From the NCBI GenBank assembly GCA_046462475.1, contig JBKGVB010000035.1, forward strand, positions 1 to 58,320: a stretch of DNA of 58,320 nt. Direction: 5' to 3'. The DNA is from JASLCR01 sp046462475 (GTDB lineage Bacteria; Patescibacteriota; Saccharimonadia; Saccharimonadales; Saccharimonadaceae). The notes beneath the pieces are model-generated. The model worked only from the letters and a program-made list of their open reading frames with translations. It was not told where the DNA came from and did no database searches. The position numbers and the translations under genes were made by a program. Below, piece by piece: positions 33,358 to 41,296 of the stretch (the stretch's first letter is position 1; each line of letters starts with the position of its first letter).

Positions 33358-33370
33358 TAAGGAGGATATC

Positions 33371-33748
33371 ATGAGTAAAGCTATAAAAGTTGCATTAGCC
33401 GCTGCTGCGGGATTTGTTGCCGGAGTCTTGGTTGCTCCAAAATCTGGTAAAGAAACACGTCAGGATATTAAAGCGAAAGCCGACGACGTAAAGGCAAAGG
33501 CCGAGGAAAAAATCGAGCAAGCTAAGGGCGTTGCAAGTCGTAGCAAGACAAAAGCGAGTAGCACAACAAAGCGTGCCGAGAAGGAAGTTCGCGACATGGC
33601 AACGAGCGCTAAAGCGTCTGGCAAGGTAGTAGAAGCTGAAGCTAAAAGGCTTGGTGCTGAGGCTAAAGAACGTGCCACTCGCGTAGCCGCTGATGCTAAG
33701 AAAACGGCACAGGCTGTTAAAAAAGACGCAGAGAAGTCACTGAAGTAG
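33371..33748 (+). CDS. YtxH-like protein with long helical tail
   Basis: The protein is 125 aa. The N-terminus AAAAGFVAGVLVAPKSGKETR is the YtxH signature (short hydrophobic helix followed by AP-x-SGxETR). About 90 residues of Ala/Lys/Glu-rich helix follow, similar to LEA- or apolipophorin-like repeats (AEEKIEQAKG, AEAKRLGAEAKERATRVA). AAGGAGG precedes the ATG. The family is associated with general stress in Gram-positives; the molecular role is unknown. Confidence 0.82.
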   Translation: MSKAIKVALAAAAGFVAGVLVAPKSGKETRQDIKAKADDVKAKAEEKIEQAKGVASRSKTKASSTTKRAEKEVRDMATSAKASGKVVEAEAKRLGAEAKERATRVAADAKKTAQAVKKDAEKSLK

Positions 33749-33750
33749 TT

Positions 33751-34359
33751 TTACTTCGGCGTATTATCTAAGCTCTGCCATATATACCAACTGGCAACCG
33801 ATTCATATGGTTGCCAGTTGTTTTTTGTGGCGATTATTTCTACCTCCTCTGGCGTGGCGCTATGACCGAGATTGTAGAGTTTGCCAATGCCGTTTCGAAT
33901 ACCAAGATCTCCAGTCGGAAGAGCATCAAGCCGACCCATACAAAATATCAGAAACATATGTACGGTCCAGACGCCGATGCCTTTGACTTTGGTAAGTTCA
34001 TCGATAATCTCATCGTTTGAAAGAGAATCGATAGTATCGAAACGTACAGTTCCATCCAGAATCTTCCTGGCTAAGTCCTGTATGTAGCCAGCTTTTGGTC
34101 GGCTCAGACCAACGGCTCGCAACTCTTCAATATCCTTGGTTAAGATCTCTTCAGGTGAAGGGAAGTCGCCACCGAATAAATCCTTGAATCGTCCTTCAAT
34201 CGTTCGCGCGGCTTTGACGCTAAGTTGCTGCGATATAATACTGTCGATTAACTCATGATAATAATTTGTATGCGGTGTGAATCCTGGTGCCGGGTAAGCA
34301 TTGATAAGTTTGCCTAAAATAGGATCATTTTTCTGGAGATGATTGAGTGCAGTTTCCAT
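33751..34359 (-). CDS. DNA-3-methyladenine glycosylase II-like (AlkA/HhH-GPD)
   Basis: The protein is 202 aa. The HhH-GPD fold is present: ELRAVGLSRPKAGYIQDLA, helix-hairpin-helix KVKGIGVWTVHMFLIF, and the loop with catalytic Asp (LDALPTGDLGIRNG). The size matches compact AlkA-like glycosylases that lack the N-terminal AlkA domain. It excises alkylated purines in base-excision repair. Its ATG immediately abuts the stop of the MBL-fold gene; the order msrA, MBL, alkA-like suggests a small repair/stress operon. Confidence 0.9.
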   Translation of the reverse strand: METALNHLQKNDPILGKLINAYPAPGFTPHTNYYHELIDSIISQQLSVKAARTIEGRFKDLFGGDFPSPEEILTKDIEELRAVGLSRPKAGYIQDLARKILDGTVRFDTIDSLSNDEIIDELTKVKGIGVWTVHMFLIFCMGRLDALPTGDLGIRNGIGKLYNLGHSATPEEVEIIATKNNWQPYESVASWYIWQSLDNTPK

Positions 34360-34989
34360 TTATATTTCAATTGGCTGATCGAGACGCTGGTATTCAATAT
34401 CTTGTGATTTGGCAGTTTCACCAAGCATTCTGTCTACGATGCCTTTACCTGCGTCAGAGGCAATCGCATCGTGTGTCGGGAAGGCGAGTCGCGGCTTGAT
34501 GGCAAGCAAGAAGTCTACCGCCTCTCCGATTTTCATCCAAGGCGCAGCTGCAGGGATAGCCAGCACATCGACAGAACGATTCGGTGTGTTGAGTGAATCA
34601 CCAGGATAGTAGACAAGATCATTGATCATGACACCGAGATTTTGCACTCGTGCCATTGATTGGTGAATAAGGGCATGTACGCCACCAAAGAATTCTAGAT
34701 CAAATGGTCCAATGGTGACTTTTTCACCAGGTTCAACAGCGCGCTTATTTTCTACTTCGACTTTATCAATCACGTCGGCTGGTCCGAGTATGAGTACATC
34801 GTCATTTTTATCAAAAATCTCTGCTAGATGCTCCAGATCGAGGTGGTCGGCATGCTGATGAGTGATGACGACGGCAGCTACATTTTTTGGTGCGAGAAAA
34901 TCGCTCGAGAGATTACCTGGATCGACAACCAGAACTTTCCCGTTCTTTTCGACGGTAAAACATGCATGTTCATATTTTGTTAGCTTCAT
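34360..34989 (-). CDS. MBL-fold metal-dependent hydrolase (UPF0173-like)
   Basis: The protein is 209 aa. The metallo-beta-lactamase motif THQHADHLD is complete (HxHxDH), with VVDPGNLSSDF before it and PGDSLNTP and FPTHDAI later supplying further ligands. This pattern fits the UPF0173/YtkL-type hydrolases of unknown substrate. The start at ATG 34989 has AAGGAGG seven bases upstream; a longer frame would run into msrA. Middle gene of the msrA-MBL-alkA run. Confidence 0.87.
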   Translation of the reverse strand: MKLTKYEHACFTVEKNGKVLVVDPGNLSSDFLAPKNVAAVVITHQHADHLDLEHLAEIFDKNDDVLILGPADVIDKVEVENKRAVEPGEKVTIGPFDLEFFGGVHALIHQSMARVQNLGVMINDLVYYPGDSLNTPNRSVDVLAIPAAAPWMKIGEAVDFLLAIKPRLAFPTHDAIASDAGKGIVDRMLGETAKSQDIEYQRLDQPIEI

Positions 34990-34990
34990 T

Positions 34991-35518
34991 TCATACCTCC
35001 TTGAACCATTTCGTGTACTCTTTGCGAGCTTTAACAATTTTTGGATCAATCACAACAGAACAATAGGGATTTGCTGGATTGTTGGTGAAATAATCTTGAT
35101 GTTCTGGCTCGGCCTCATAGAACTTTTCAAGAGGCGTTAGTTCGGTCACGATTGGATTGTCCCAGTGATTTTCTGCCCGCTCAATCGCTGCTTCAAATTC
35201 AGCTTTCTGCTCGTCATTTTCATAAAACATCGCGCTGCGATATTGTGGCCCGACGTCGTTACCTTGGCGGTCTTTGGTTGTCGGATCATGGATCAGAAAG
35301 AAAATATCAAGAATAGTTTCTTTGGGAATGATAGTTTCATCAAATGTTACTTGCACACTCTCAGCATGGCCGGTTGTGCCGGTCGCTACTCTGTAATAGT
35401 CAGCGTCTTTTTCGATTCCGCCAGCATAGCCTGAGATAGATTCTTCAACTCCTTTGAGCCGGCGAAATACGGCGTCTAGGCACCAGAAACATCCTCCTGC
35501 AAGTGTATAAGTGGTCAT
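34991..35518 (-). CDS. msrA: Peptide methionine sulfoxide reductase MsrA
   Basis: The protein is 175 aa. It starts TTYTLAGGCFWCLDAVFRRL with the active-site GCFWC, followed by GYAGG and the conserved HDPTTKDRQGNDVGPQYRS and EPEHQDYF segments. It repairs the S-sulfoxide of methionine. ATG 35518 is chosen because TATAAT lies exactly six bases upstream on the minus strand (leaderless), and the additional in-frame N-terminus is not MsrA-like. It is divergent to mutY through a 31-base gap. Confidence 0.96.
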   Translation of the reverse strand: MTTYTLAGGCFWCLDAVFRRLKGVEESISGYAGGIEKDADYYRVATGTTGHAESVQVTFDETIIPKETILDIFFLIHDPTTKDRQGNDVGPQYRSAMFYENDEQKAEFEAAIERAENHWDNPIVTELTPLEKFYEAEPEHQDYFTNNPANPYCSVVIDPKIVKARKEYTKWFKEV

Positions 35519-35524
35519 ACTCCT

Positions 35525-35542
35525 ATTATACGCCGGTATAAT
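35525..35542. promoter_or_regulatory. Back-to-back leaderless promoters of msrA and mutY
   Basis: TATAAT on the minus strand (35525-35530) and TATAAT on the plus strand (35537-35542) are separated by CGCCGG. They end six and seven bases before the msrA and mutY start codons. The whole start-to-start module is 37 bases. Confidence 0.72.
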
Positions 35543-35549
35543 GAAGAGA

Positions 35550-36344
35550 ATGAATAACAACAGATTTAGCGAACTATTAAAACAGCAAGGCGAAGAGCTG
35601 TATCGCACCATGCCATGGCGGGAAGACACCAGGGCCTATTATGTGCTGGTGAGTGAACTGATGTTGCAACAAACGCAGGTCTCCAGGGTGATTCCAAAGT
35701 TTGAGGTGTTTATCGAACGTTTTCCAGATGTGAAAAGCCTGGCAGAATCAAGCCTCGCTGATGTACTGAAGCTTTGGCAGGGGCTTGGTTATAATCGCCG
35801 AGCGAAATTCTTGCACGAAGCAGCGAAACACATTATTGCCAAGGGATCTTTTCCTGATACTTTTCCTGAGCTAATGAAGCTACCGGGTGTCGGAAAGAAT
35901 ACGGCCGGAGCTATTTTGGCGTATAGCTTCAACCAGCCGAGTATATTTGTGGAGACAAACATACGCACGGTCTATATTCATCATTTCTTTGCAGATAATT
36001 TTGAGGTTGACGACAAAGAGATCATACAGTTGCTCGAGCAAACGATTGACCGCGAACATCCACGCGAATTTTACTGGGCACTGATGGACTATGGTTCTTG
36101 GCTCAAGGCGAGGGGAGTAAAGAATATTGGCCAAAGTAAGCACTATAAAAAACAGGCACCGCTGAAGGGGAGTGTGCGGGAGGTGCGCGGCGCCATTGTG
36201 AGGGCGCTCAGCGGTATGGACGCGAGTGAGAAAGAATTGAGAAAAGTACTGGAAGCTGATGAACGTTTTGATCTGGCACTGAGCGGGCTGGTACGGGACG
36301 GCATAGTCAGCGAGCACGGTAAAAAACTCCATTTGACCAAATAG
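35550..36344 (+). CDS. mutY: MutY-like adenine DNA glycosylase, short form without Fe-S cluster
   Basis: The protein is 264 aa. The six-helix barrel is clear: SELMLQQTQVSRVIPKFEVF with the catalytic Glu position, LWQGLGYNRRAKFLHEAA and helix-hairpin-helix LPGVGKNTAGAILAYSF. Odd: the catalytic Asp segment, usually LDGNV or VDTNV, reads VETNIRTV with Glu. The [4Fe-4S] cysteines are absent (KARGVKNIGQSKHYKKQ in their place), and the C-terminal Nudix-like 8-oxoG-reading domain is missing and replaced by a short helical tail. It may be a functional reduced MutY or a HhH-GPD glycosylase with another substrate. Confidence 0.85.
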   Translation: MNNNRFSELLKQQGEELYRTMPWREDTRAYYVLVSELMLQQTQVSRVIPKFEVFIERFPDVKSLAESSLADVLKLWQGLGYNRRAKFLHEAAKHIIAKGSFPDTFPELMKLPGVGKNTAGAILAYSFNQPSIFVETNIRTVYIHHFFADNFEVDDKEIIQLLEQTIDREHPREFYWALMDYGSWLKARGVKNIGQSKHYKKQAPLKGSVREVRGAIVRALSGMDASEKELRKVLEADERFDLALSGLVRDGIVSEHGKKLHLTK

Positions 36345-36362
36345 CACGGGAATTGAGATAAT
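36333..36362 (+). promoter_or_regulatory. Leaderless promoter of the 36369 gene
   Basis: TTGACC (36333-36338, inside the end of mutY), an 18-base spacer and GATAAT (36357-36362), which ends six bases before the ATG. Confidence 0.6.
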
Positions 36363-36368
36363 AGGAGT

Positions 36369-36914
36369 ATGTCACGAAGACTACTTATCTTTCCTGTTGT
36401 TGCACTCCTGCTTGGCGGACTGCTTAGTGTTATGCCAATGCACGCAGCACGTGGTGCGGATGTCGTGACGGATAAGCAGCTCACATTGATCCGCAACAAC
36501 TGTACTGACCTTAAGGTGACACTGACTCGTATCCAGAATAGTGACCTGTCACTCCGTATCAATCGAGATTCGCTCTATCAAGCGATGGCGAATCAGCTGA
36601 TGGTTCCACTGAATCAGCGAATTGCATCGAATCAGCTCGATGGTACAGATCTGATTACAATTACAGCTAATTTCAAAGATGCAGATAAGAATTACTACAA
36701 TGCGTATAAGTCATACGCAAATGCAATGTCAAATGCGATTAATATCGATTGTACGCGCCAGCCATCTCAGTTTTACGATGCCGTTGCGGAAGCTCGTACG
36801 CAGCGCCAACTATTTTACCAAGCAGACCAGACAATGGTTCGCCTGATGAACGAGTATCGGACACAGTTTACTGTATTTAACAAACAAACTTTAAAGGACC
36901 AAAGCAATGGATGA
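36369..36914 (+). CDS. Secreted helical protein, 181 aa, unknown
   Basis: The signal peptide (residues 1-28) contains LLIFPVVALLLGGLLSVMP and ends near HAARGA. The mature part is mostly helical with two Cys (NNCTDLK and NIDCTRQ) that could form a disulfide. No family is recognised, but signal-peptide proteins of this form followed by a one-helix membrane protein recur in CPR genomes. It overlaps the next gene by eight bases, so the two products probably act together at the envelope. Confidence 0.72.
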   Translation: MSRRLLIFPVVALLLGGLLSVMPMHAARGADVVTDKQLTLIRNNCTDLKVTLTRIQNSDLSLRINRDSLYQAMANQLMVPLNQRIASNQLDGTDLITITANFKDADKNYYNAYKSYANAMSNAINIDCTRQPSQFYDAVAEARTQRQLFYQADQTMVRLMNEYRTQFTVFNKQTLKDQSNG

Positions 36915-37308
36915 GCAACCTATCGTACCGAAAGAAATACTAGCCGTTGCTCATGAGGAGAAGAATCATCGTCTTGTGACCTTTATTGTGTCGAGCATGG
37001 CTATAGCAATCGTACTCGTCCTAGCTTCACTAGCACTGTATGTAAGCAGTGGTGCTGAGCAGCTTGACCTTAGTCGTCCCGGACTTGCTCAAGTTCGCCA
37101 GCAGGTACAGGCGGACAATCAGACGCTCGAGAGTTTTCCCTCGGATGGAGTACTTGATGAGAAGTCATTGTCTGAATTTGCAAAAATGTACGATAAGGCA
37201 GCTGAACAGATCAATAAAGTGAAGGCATTTAACGACGATCCACTAAGTCCTGCTTCATTGCAGATTGACGCAAAGTCAGCCAATACAAATACGACACTTG
37301 GCGATTAG
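36907..37308 (+). CDS. Single-pass membrane protein, 133 aa, unknown
   Basis: A cytoplasmic N-terminus of about 25 residues, a transmembrane helix (about residues 27-48) and an outside helical domain rich in Gln, Asp and Lys make up the protein. Not recognised. It is translationally coupled to the secreted protein gene before it (overlap 36907-36914) and converges on the MscS gene. Confidence 0.7.
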   Translation: MDEQPIVPKEILAVAHEEKNHRLVTFIVSSMAIAIVLVLASLALYVSSGAEQLDLSRPGLAQVRQQVQADNQTLESFPSDGVLDEKSLSEFAKMYDKAAEQINKVKAFNDDPLSPASLQIDAKSANTNTTLGD

Positions 37309-37311
37309 GAA

Positions 37312-38166
37312 TTATTTCTTGGCCTTATTTGCAGAAGCTGGCAGTACAGCGAGCGCGATATTGTTTTTCTCGAATGCTAGATGAAGACGCCGACGCATTT
37401 CAGCGATGACCGCCCATTGATCAGATGGTTGTGTTTTGCCACTGATGATTACTTCTGTAGAATTACCGGTAATATCCCCGAGGCTCACAAAGGCTGGTGC
37501 CTTGATAATCTTGTCTTTCCAATCGTCTTCAAGGGCAAGCTCTTCACCTGTTTCGTCAATGATATCGGCTAAAGCATCGATATCGGTCGAAGGCTGAACG
37601 AGCAGAGTGAATCGAGCCATCGAGTAGCCCATTGTCTTATTGATGACATGTTGCACCATACCGTTAGGGAAGTAATGAACGTTGCCTTCGGTATCGCGGA
37701 GTACAGTGCTTCTGGTACCGATTTTCTCGACAGTCCCTGAGAAGCCGTCAATATCGATGATGTCGCCAACCCGATATTGGTTCTCGGAAATGATAAAAAT
37801 ACCACCAAGAAAGTCTTTGATGAGTGACTGCGCGCCAAAGCCGAGTGCGATGCCGACAATTCCGGCACTCGCAAATAGCGGCGCGAGAGCTGTATTAAGC
37901 TTTGGTCCATATAACTCAAGAAGAATTGCATAGATAAATGTAGCAACAACAATAATCTTCCAGATCGTACTAAAGAGTCCACCGAGGGTTTTCTGTCGTT
38001 TTTCGATATCTTTTTTGTGCCATTCGCGGTGTCTGGCGCCTTTGACAATACGATGAGTTGCGAGGTGTACTGCTCGGGTTCCAAGTATATATGCGGCAGC
38101 CGCAACGATAAATATACCCACAAGATTAAAGAAATGGTCATTCATCCAGTGATGTAAGATCTCCAT
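37312..38166 (-). CDS. MscS-family mechanosensitive channel
   Basis: The protein is 284 aa. Three N-terminal transmembrane segments are followed by the MscS pore and beta domain: GIVGIALGFGAQSLIKDFLG (Gly/Ala-rich TM3), GIFIISENQYRVGDIIDIDG, then KIGTRSTVLRDTEGNVHYFPNG. It releases solutes upon hypo-osmotic shock. ATG 38166 is chosen because TATACT on the minus strand ends seven bases upstream; the long in-frame extension upstream is not channel-like. Divergent to the YrdC gene. Confidence 0.93.
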   Translation of the reverse strand: MEILHHWMNDHFFNLVGIFIVAAAAYILGTRAVHLATHRIVKGARHREWHKKDIEKRQKTLGGLFSTIWKIIVVATFIYAILLELYGPKLNTALAPLFASAGIVGIALGFGAQSLIKDFLGGIFIISENQYRVGDIIDIDGFSGTVEKIGTRSTVLRDTEGNVHYFPNGMVQHVINKTMGYSMARFTLLVQPSTDIDALADIIDETGEELALEDDWKDKIIKAPAFVSLGDITGNSTEVIISGKTQPSDQWAVIAEMRRRLHLAFEKNNIALAVLPASANKAKK

Positions 38167-38173
38167 ATGTGGT

Positions 38174-38181
38174 AGTATAGC
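38174..38181. promoter_or_regulatory. Overlapping divergent -10 boxes (MscS / YrdC)
   Basis: AGTATAGC reads TATACT on the minus strand (38174-38179) and TATAGC on the plus strand (38176-38181). Each box ends seven bases from its start codon. Confidence 0.6.
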
Positions 38182-38188
38182 ACGTGGT

Positions 38189-38743
38189 ATGGACATTTTC
38201 AGGGATAAGCACAACCAGGAAGTTATCAAAATATTGTGTGATGGCGGTATTGGAGTTCTACGCACGGACACTATATACGGCATTGTTTGTGCTGCAAGTA
38301 ATGAAGTGTCCGTAGATCGTATATATGCCCTGAAGGGGCGTGACGATACTAAGTCGCCAATTGTTTTGATTGCCTCTACCTCCCAAATGTTTGATGCGCC
38401 CGACGAAGATGAACGGGCACTTCTCGATACTGTGTGGCCAGGTAAGGTGAGTGTTATCATAAATTCAAAGAATGCCCCAGAGTGGATTACGCGGGGCAAT
38501 GGCTCGGTAGCGTATCGCCTTCCAGCCGATAAAGCTTTAAGAGAACTGCTTGAGAAGACGGGACCACTCATAGCGCCAAGCGCCAATAAACAGGGTGAGA
38601 CGCCGGCGACAAGCATAAAGCAGGCTCAGGATTATTTCGGTGAGACCATAGATTTTTACATTGATGAAGGTGAAGTGACTGACAATACACCGTCTCAATT
38701 GCTGCGAATTAATTCCGGCGGGGAAGTCGAGCGGCTGCGATGA
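38189..38743 (+). CDS. tsaC: L-threonylcarbamoyladenylate synthase, Sua5/YrdC/TsaC type
   Basis: The protein is 184 aa, the compact TsaC length. Recognised motifs are GVLRTDTIYGIVCAA, IYALKGRDDTKSPIVL (KxR...K.. substrate-binding set), VWPGKVSVII, GSVAYRLPAD and PLIAPSANKQGETPAT. The enzyme makes threonylcarbamoyl-AMP for t6A37 of ANN-decoding tRNAs. It overlaps trmB by ATGA, so two tRNA-modification genes form one operon. Confidence 0.94.
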   Translation: MDIFRDKHNQEVIKILCDGGIGVLRTDTIYGIVCAASNEVSVDRIYALKGRDDTKSPIVLIASTSQMFDAPDEDERALLDTVWPGKVSVIINSKNAPEWITRGNGSVAYRLPADKALRELLEKTGPLIAPSANKQGETPATSIKQAQDYFGETIDFYIDEGEVTDNTPSQLLRINSGGEVERLR

Positions 38744-39384
38744 ATCCAGATGACTTTATCATCACACGCAAGCGGAAAAAATATAAATTCGCCAAGTTCT
38801 TTAATGCCGAAAATTGTTTTGAATTTGATGAGTGGGACAAACGCTCGGTTGATGTAGTTGAAATTGGTGCGGGGACGGGTCTATTTTCGGTTGAACTGGC
38901 TACGAGACACTCGGAGAAGTTATTTGTCGCCGTTGATGTGAAGGCTGATCGTCTGCAAAAAGGTGCCTACGAAGCACTCGAACGCGGGCTGAAGAATGTT
39001 TTCTTTGTTCGGGCTCGGGCAGACCAAATCGATGAGCTTTTTAAAGGGGGTTCACTCGAAAACATATGGCTGACTTTTCCCGACCCATTTCCACGCACTC
39101 GCTCCGAGCGCCGCCGCATGACACATCCGATTTATCTGGAAAAATATGCCAAACTTCTCAAAAAGTCAGGTAGTTTTTATCTGAAGCACGATAATGTGGA
39201 GTTTTTTCACTGGAGCCTTGAGCAGATAGTGGATGAAAAATGGAATATTCAGGAACTTAGTTTTGATCTGCATGAATCAGAGCTTTCAGATGATTATAAA
39301 ATCCTTACGACGTACGAAAAGCGCTGGCTTGGCGAAGGGTTGAGGACTAATCTTGTGAAGGCAGATCTGTTACGAAGCAGATAG
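38740..39384 (+). CDS. trmB: tRNA (guanine-46-N7)-methyltransferase
   Basis: The protein is 214 aa. The SAM-binding motif VEIGAGTGLFSVELATRH, the acidic end of the next strand (VAVDVKADRLQKGAYE) and the TrmB-specific IWLTFPDPFPRTRSERRRMT segment with the tRNA- and catalysis-linked Asp are intact, as is the late FYLKHDN. It forms m7G46 in tRNA. Coupled to the YrdC gene. Confidence 0.94.
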   Translation: MNPDDFIITRKRKKYKFAKFFNAENCFEFDEWDKRSVDVVEIGAGTGLFSVELATRHSEKLFVAVDVKADRLQKGAYEALERGLKNVFFVRARADQIDELFKGGSLENIWLTFPDPFPRTRSERRRMTHPIYLEKYAKLLKKSGSFYLKHDNVEFFHWSLEQIVDEKWNIQELSFDLHESELSDDYKILTTYEKRWLGEGLRTNLVKADLLRSR

Positions 39385-39385
39385 C

Positions 39386-40519
39386 CTAAGACTTTTGCTG
39401 TCTGCGCCATGCTGGTTCGGCTTGCTCAAGCATGTACTTCAGGCTTTTTTCTGGATTGGCAAATTCTGGGCGTTCGCGGAGGTCGCGAAGCAAGCGCCTT
39501 CCGATACAGGTAGCAAGAGGGGTGGGTATATCGTAGCGAAGTGTATCAAAATCATTAAAGTCTGGCGAGGCTGCATAGATTCCCTCAAGAATAATGACGG
39601 GCGATGGTGTAATGTCACCGCTACATACTGGTTCGCAAGGGCCGAAATCAATTGTCCGCCGTTGGATAGTCTCGCCAGCCTTGAGTCGTTGTAAGTCCTG
39701 GGCCATTGTTGCCGTGTCATATACAATCGGATGATCCCATTCAGACCACTCTTGGCCACTGTTGTATGCTCGTAGCCACGCTGCACCGCGATGATAATCG
39801 TCAGTCGATAGCACAGTGCTTGCGATATCCCAGCTCGAAAGCTTTGCCTGCACCTCACGTACAATAGTCGATTTACCGGAGCCGGAGCGCCCACAAAGTT
39901 GCACAACAACGGAAGGTGATTTCATGTAAGCTTGGGCAATTTCCAGGGCGACGACATCAACGTCAAGATCAGCTTGCGGAACAAGTGCCTCTTTACCCTC
40001 GTTTTGTCGTCGGTAATCCAGGTGAGCTAACCATTCGTTATCTGCAGATTTATCTCCGGTTACTTCAGCGAAGTGGGGTCCGTGTTGTTCGGTAAATTGT
40101 GCCCAAGCGATTGGATCTTCTGACTCAACTTGCACGTAGCCATCATCATAAAAATCAATAGCCACATGATTATTCATGGCAGTCCGAAGCTTTCTGAGAT
40201 AAGGGACATCGGGGGATTTGTAGTAGCGATAGAGCTCTGGTGATACTTCCACCTCAACTTCAAGCCGATCGAGGCCTTGATCGGTGACAGTGCCACGATC
40301 CTTGAGGGTCGCCATATAGCATAGCTCACCATTTTTGAATGTTTCGCGGAATCTCAGACTGAAATCTTCGCTTGGATGACTCAGGTAGAACTGCTCAATT
40401 GGCATTGCTTTTTCTCGTAGGTCGATCAGAGTGGAAGGAAACAGCGGAACGTATTTTCGTTCAATCTCACGAGATGGATTTTGCTCAAACTCAGAGTTAC
40501 TAACAATTGTTTCGATCAT
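39386..40519 (-). CDS. CYTH (triphosphate tunnel)-uridine kinase-like fusion
   Basis: The protein is 377 aa. Residues about 15-165 form a CYTH domain: SREIERKYV (the ExExK-type start), SLRFRETFKNGELCYMATLK and VEVEVSPELYR. Residues about 200-365 form a P-loop kinase of the uridine kinase/PRK type: QLCGRSGSGKSTIVREV, then STDDYHRGAAW and IILEGIYAASP. In plant TTM1/TTM2 the same two domains are fused in the opposite order. The function is unknown; a phosphohydrolase plus sugar/nucleoside kinase bifunctional protein is one possibility. A GAAGGGA sequence precedes the ATG. Confidence 0.85.
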   Translation of the reverse strand: MIETIVSNSEFEQNPSREIERKYVPLFPSTLIDLREKAMPIEQFYLSHPSEDFSLRFRETFKNGELCYMATLKDRGTVTDQGLDRLEVEVEVSPELYRYYKSPDVPYLRKLRTAMNNHVAIDFYDDGYVQVESEDPIAWAQFTEQHGPHFAEVTGDKSADNEWLAHLDYRRQNEGKEALVPQADLDVDVVALEIAQAYMKSPSVVVQLCGRSGSGKSTIVREVQAKLSSWDIASTVLSTDDYHRGAAWLRAYNSGQEWSEWDHPIVYDTATMAQDLQRLKAGETIQRRTIDFGPCEPVCSGDITPSPVIILEGIYAASPDFNDFDTLRYDIPTPLATCIGRRLLRDLRERPEFANPEKSLKYMLEQAEPAWRRQQKS

Positions 40520-40613
40520 ATAGTGTGTCCCTTCATAGTCTTATATAACAGATGACATGTTCATAATAATGTGATAAGTTGTTGATGTATAGAAAGTATA
40601 ATTTGACTCAAAT

Positions 40614-41285
40614 ATGTTTGACCAGAAAATCTTAGAGCACCATATTCAAAAACATATTGTTGGCGTGCTGATGCATCAAAAATATGCACGTTTTCGCGAT
40701 ATGCGACCACCAAAAGTCGACACCAATCTCTACAGCTACCACTTAAAACTCTTACAGAAAAATGGCTTCGTTGACAAAACATCTGAAGGCTACTACCTAG
40801 GAATAAACGGTATAGTATTTGTTGATCGAGTAAGTGTAAAGTCACTCAAAGTTCGTACGCAGCCGAAAATCGTTACTATGCTGGTTATCCAAAATTCTAA
40901 TGGTGACGTACTGCTCTTTAAGCGCAAACGTCAGCCATTTACCGATACCTGGACGTTGCCATACGGTAAGCTGCATATCGACGACAAAACTATCGAGATG
41001 GCAGCAAAGCGTGAGGCTGCTGAGAAACTTGGGCTTGAAATAATTTCGCCGCAACATGCTGGCGAATGTTATATCCGTATTCGTCATGAGGGCGAAGTTA
41101 TTATGAGTACGCTTGCCCATGTATTTTATTTTGAAACTGACGATGTTATCGAAACCGATCGGATCAAGTGGGCGAGACCGCATAAGCTTTCGCAGTATGA
41201 TCTGGCTCCAGCTGTCGAGCAAATTGTTGCCCGCACTTTCTTCCGCGATCCATATTTCTTCGAGGAGTACATGGAAGACTGGTAG
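40614..41285 (+). CDS. HTH-Nudix protein
   Basis: The protein is 223 aa. The N-terminal part (about residues 1-65) looks like a winged helix (HHIQKHIVGVLMHQ, YSYHLKLLQKNGFVDKTSEG). A Nudix domain from residue 80 to about 205 follows, with the box GKLHIDDKTIEMAAKREAAEKLGLE. The box departs from GX5EX7REUXEEXGU at the first Glu (Asp) and at the EE pair (E-K), so hydrolysis may be weak. It may be a ligand-sensing regulator of the NrtR kind, with the order HTH first instead of Nudix first, or an RNA-cleaning hydrolase. A TATAAT box lies 11 bases upstream. Confidence 0.78.
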   Translation: MFDQKILEHHIQKHIVGVLMHQKYARFRDMRPPKVDTNLYSYHLKLLQKNGFVDKTSEGYYLGINGIVFVDRVSVKSLKVRTQPKIVTMLVIQNSNGDVLLFKRKRQPFTDTWTLPYGKLHIDDKTIEMAAKREAAEKLGLEIISPQHAGECYIRIRHEGEVIMSTLAHVFYFETDDVIETDRIKWARPHKLSQYDLAPAVEQIVARTFFRDPYFFEEYMEDW

Positions 41286-41296
41286 AATAAGGATAA

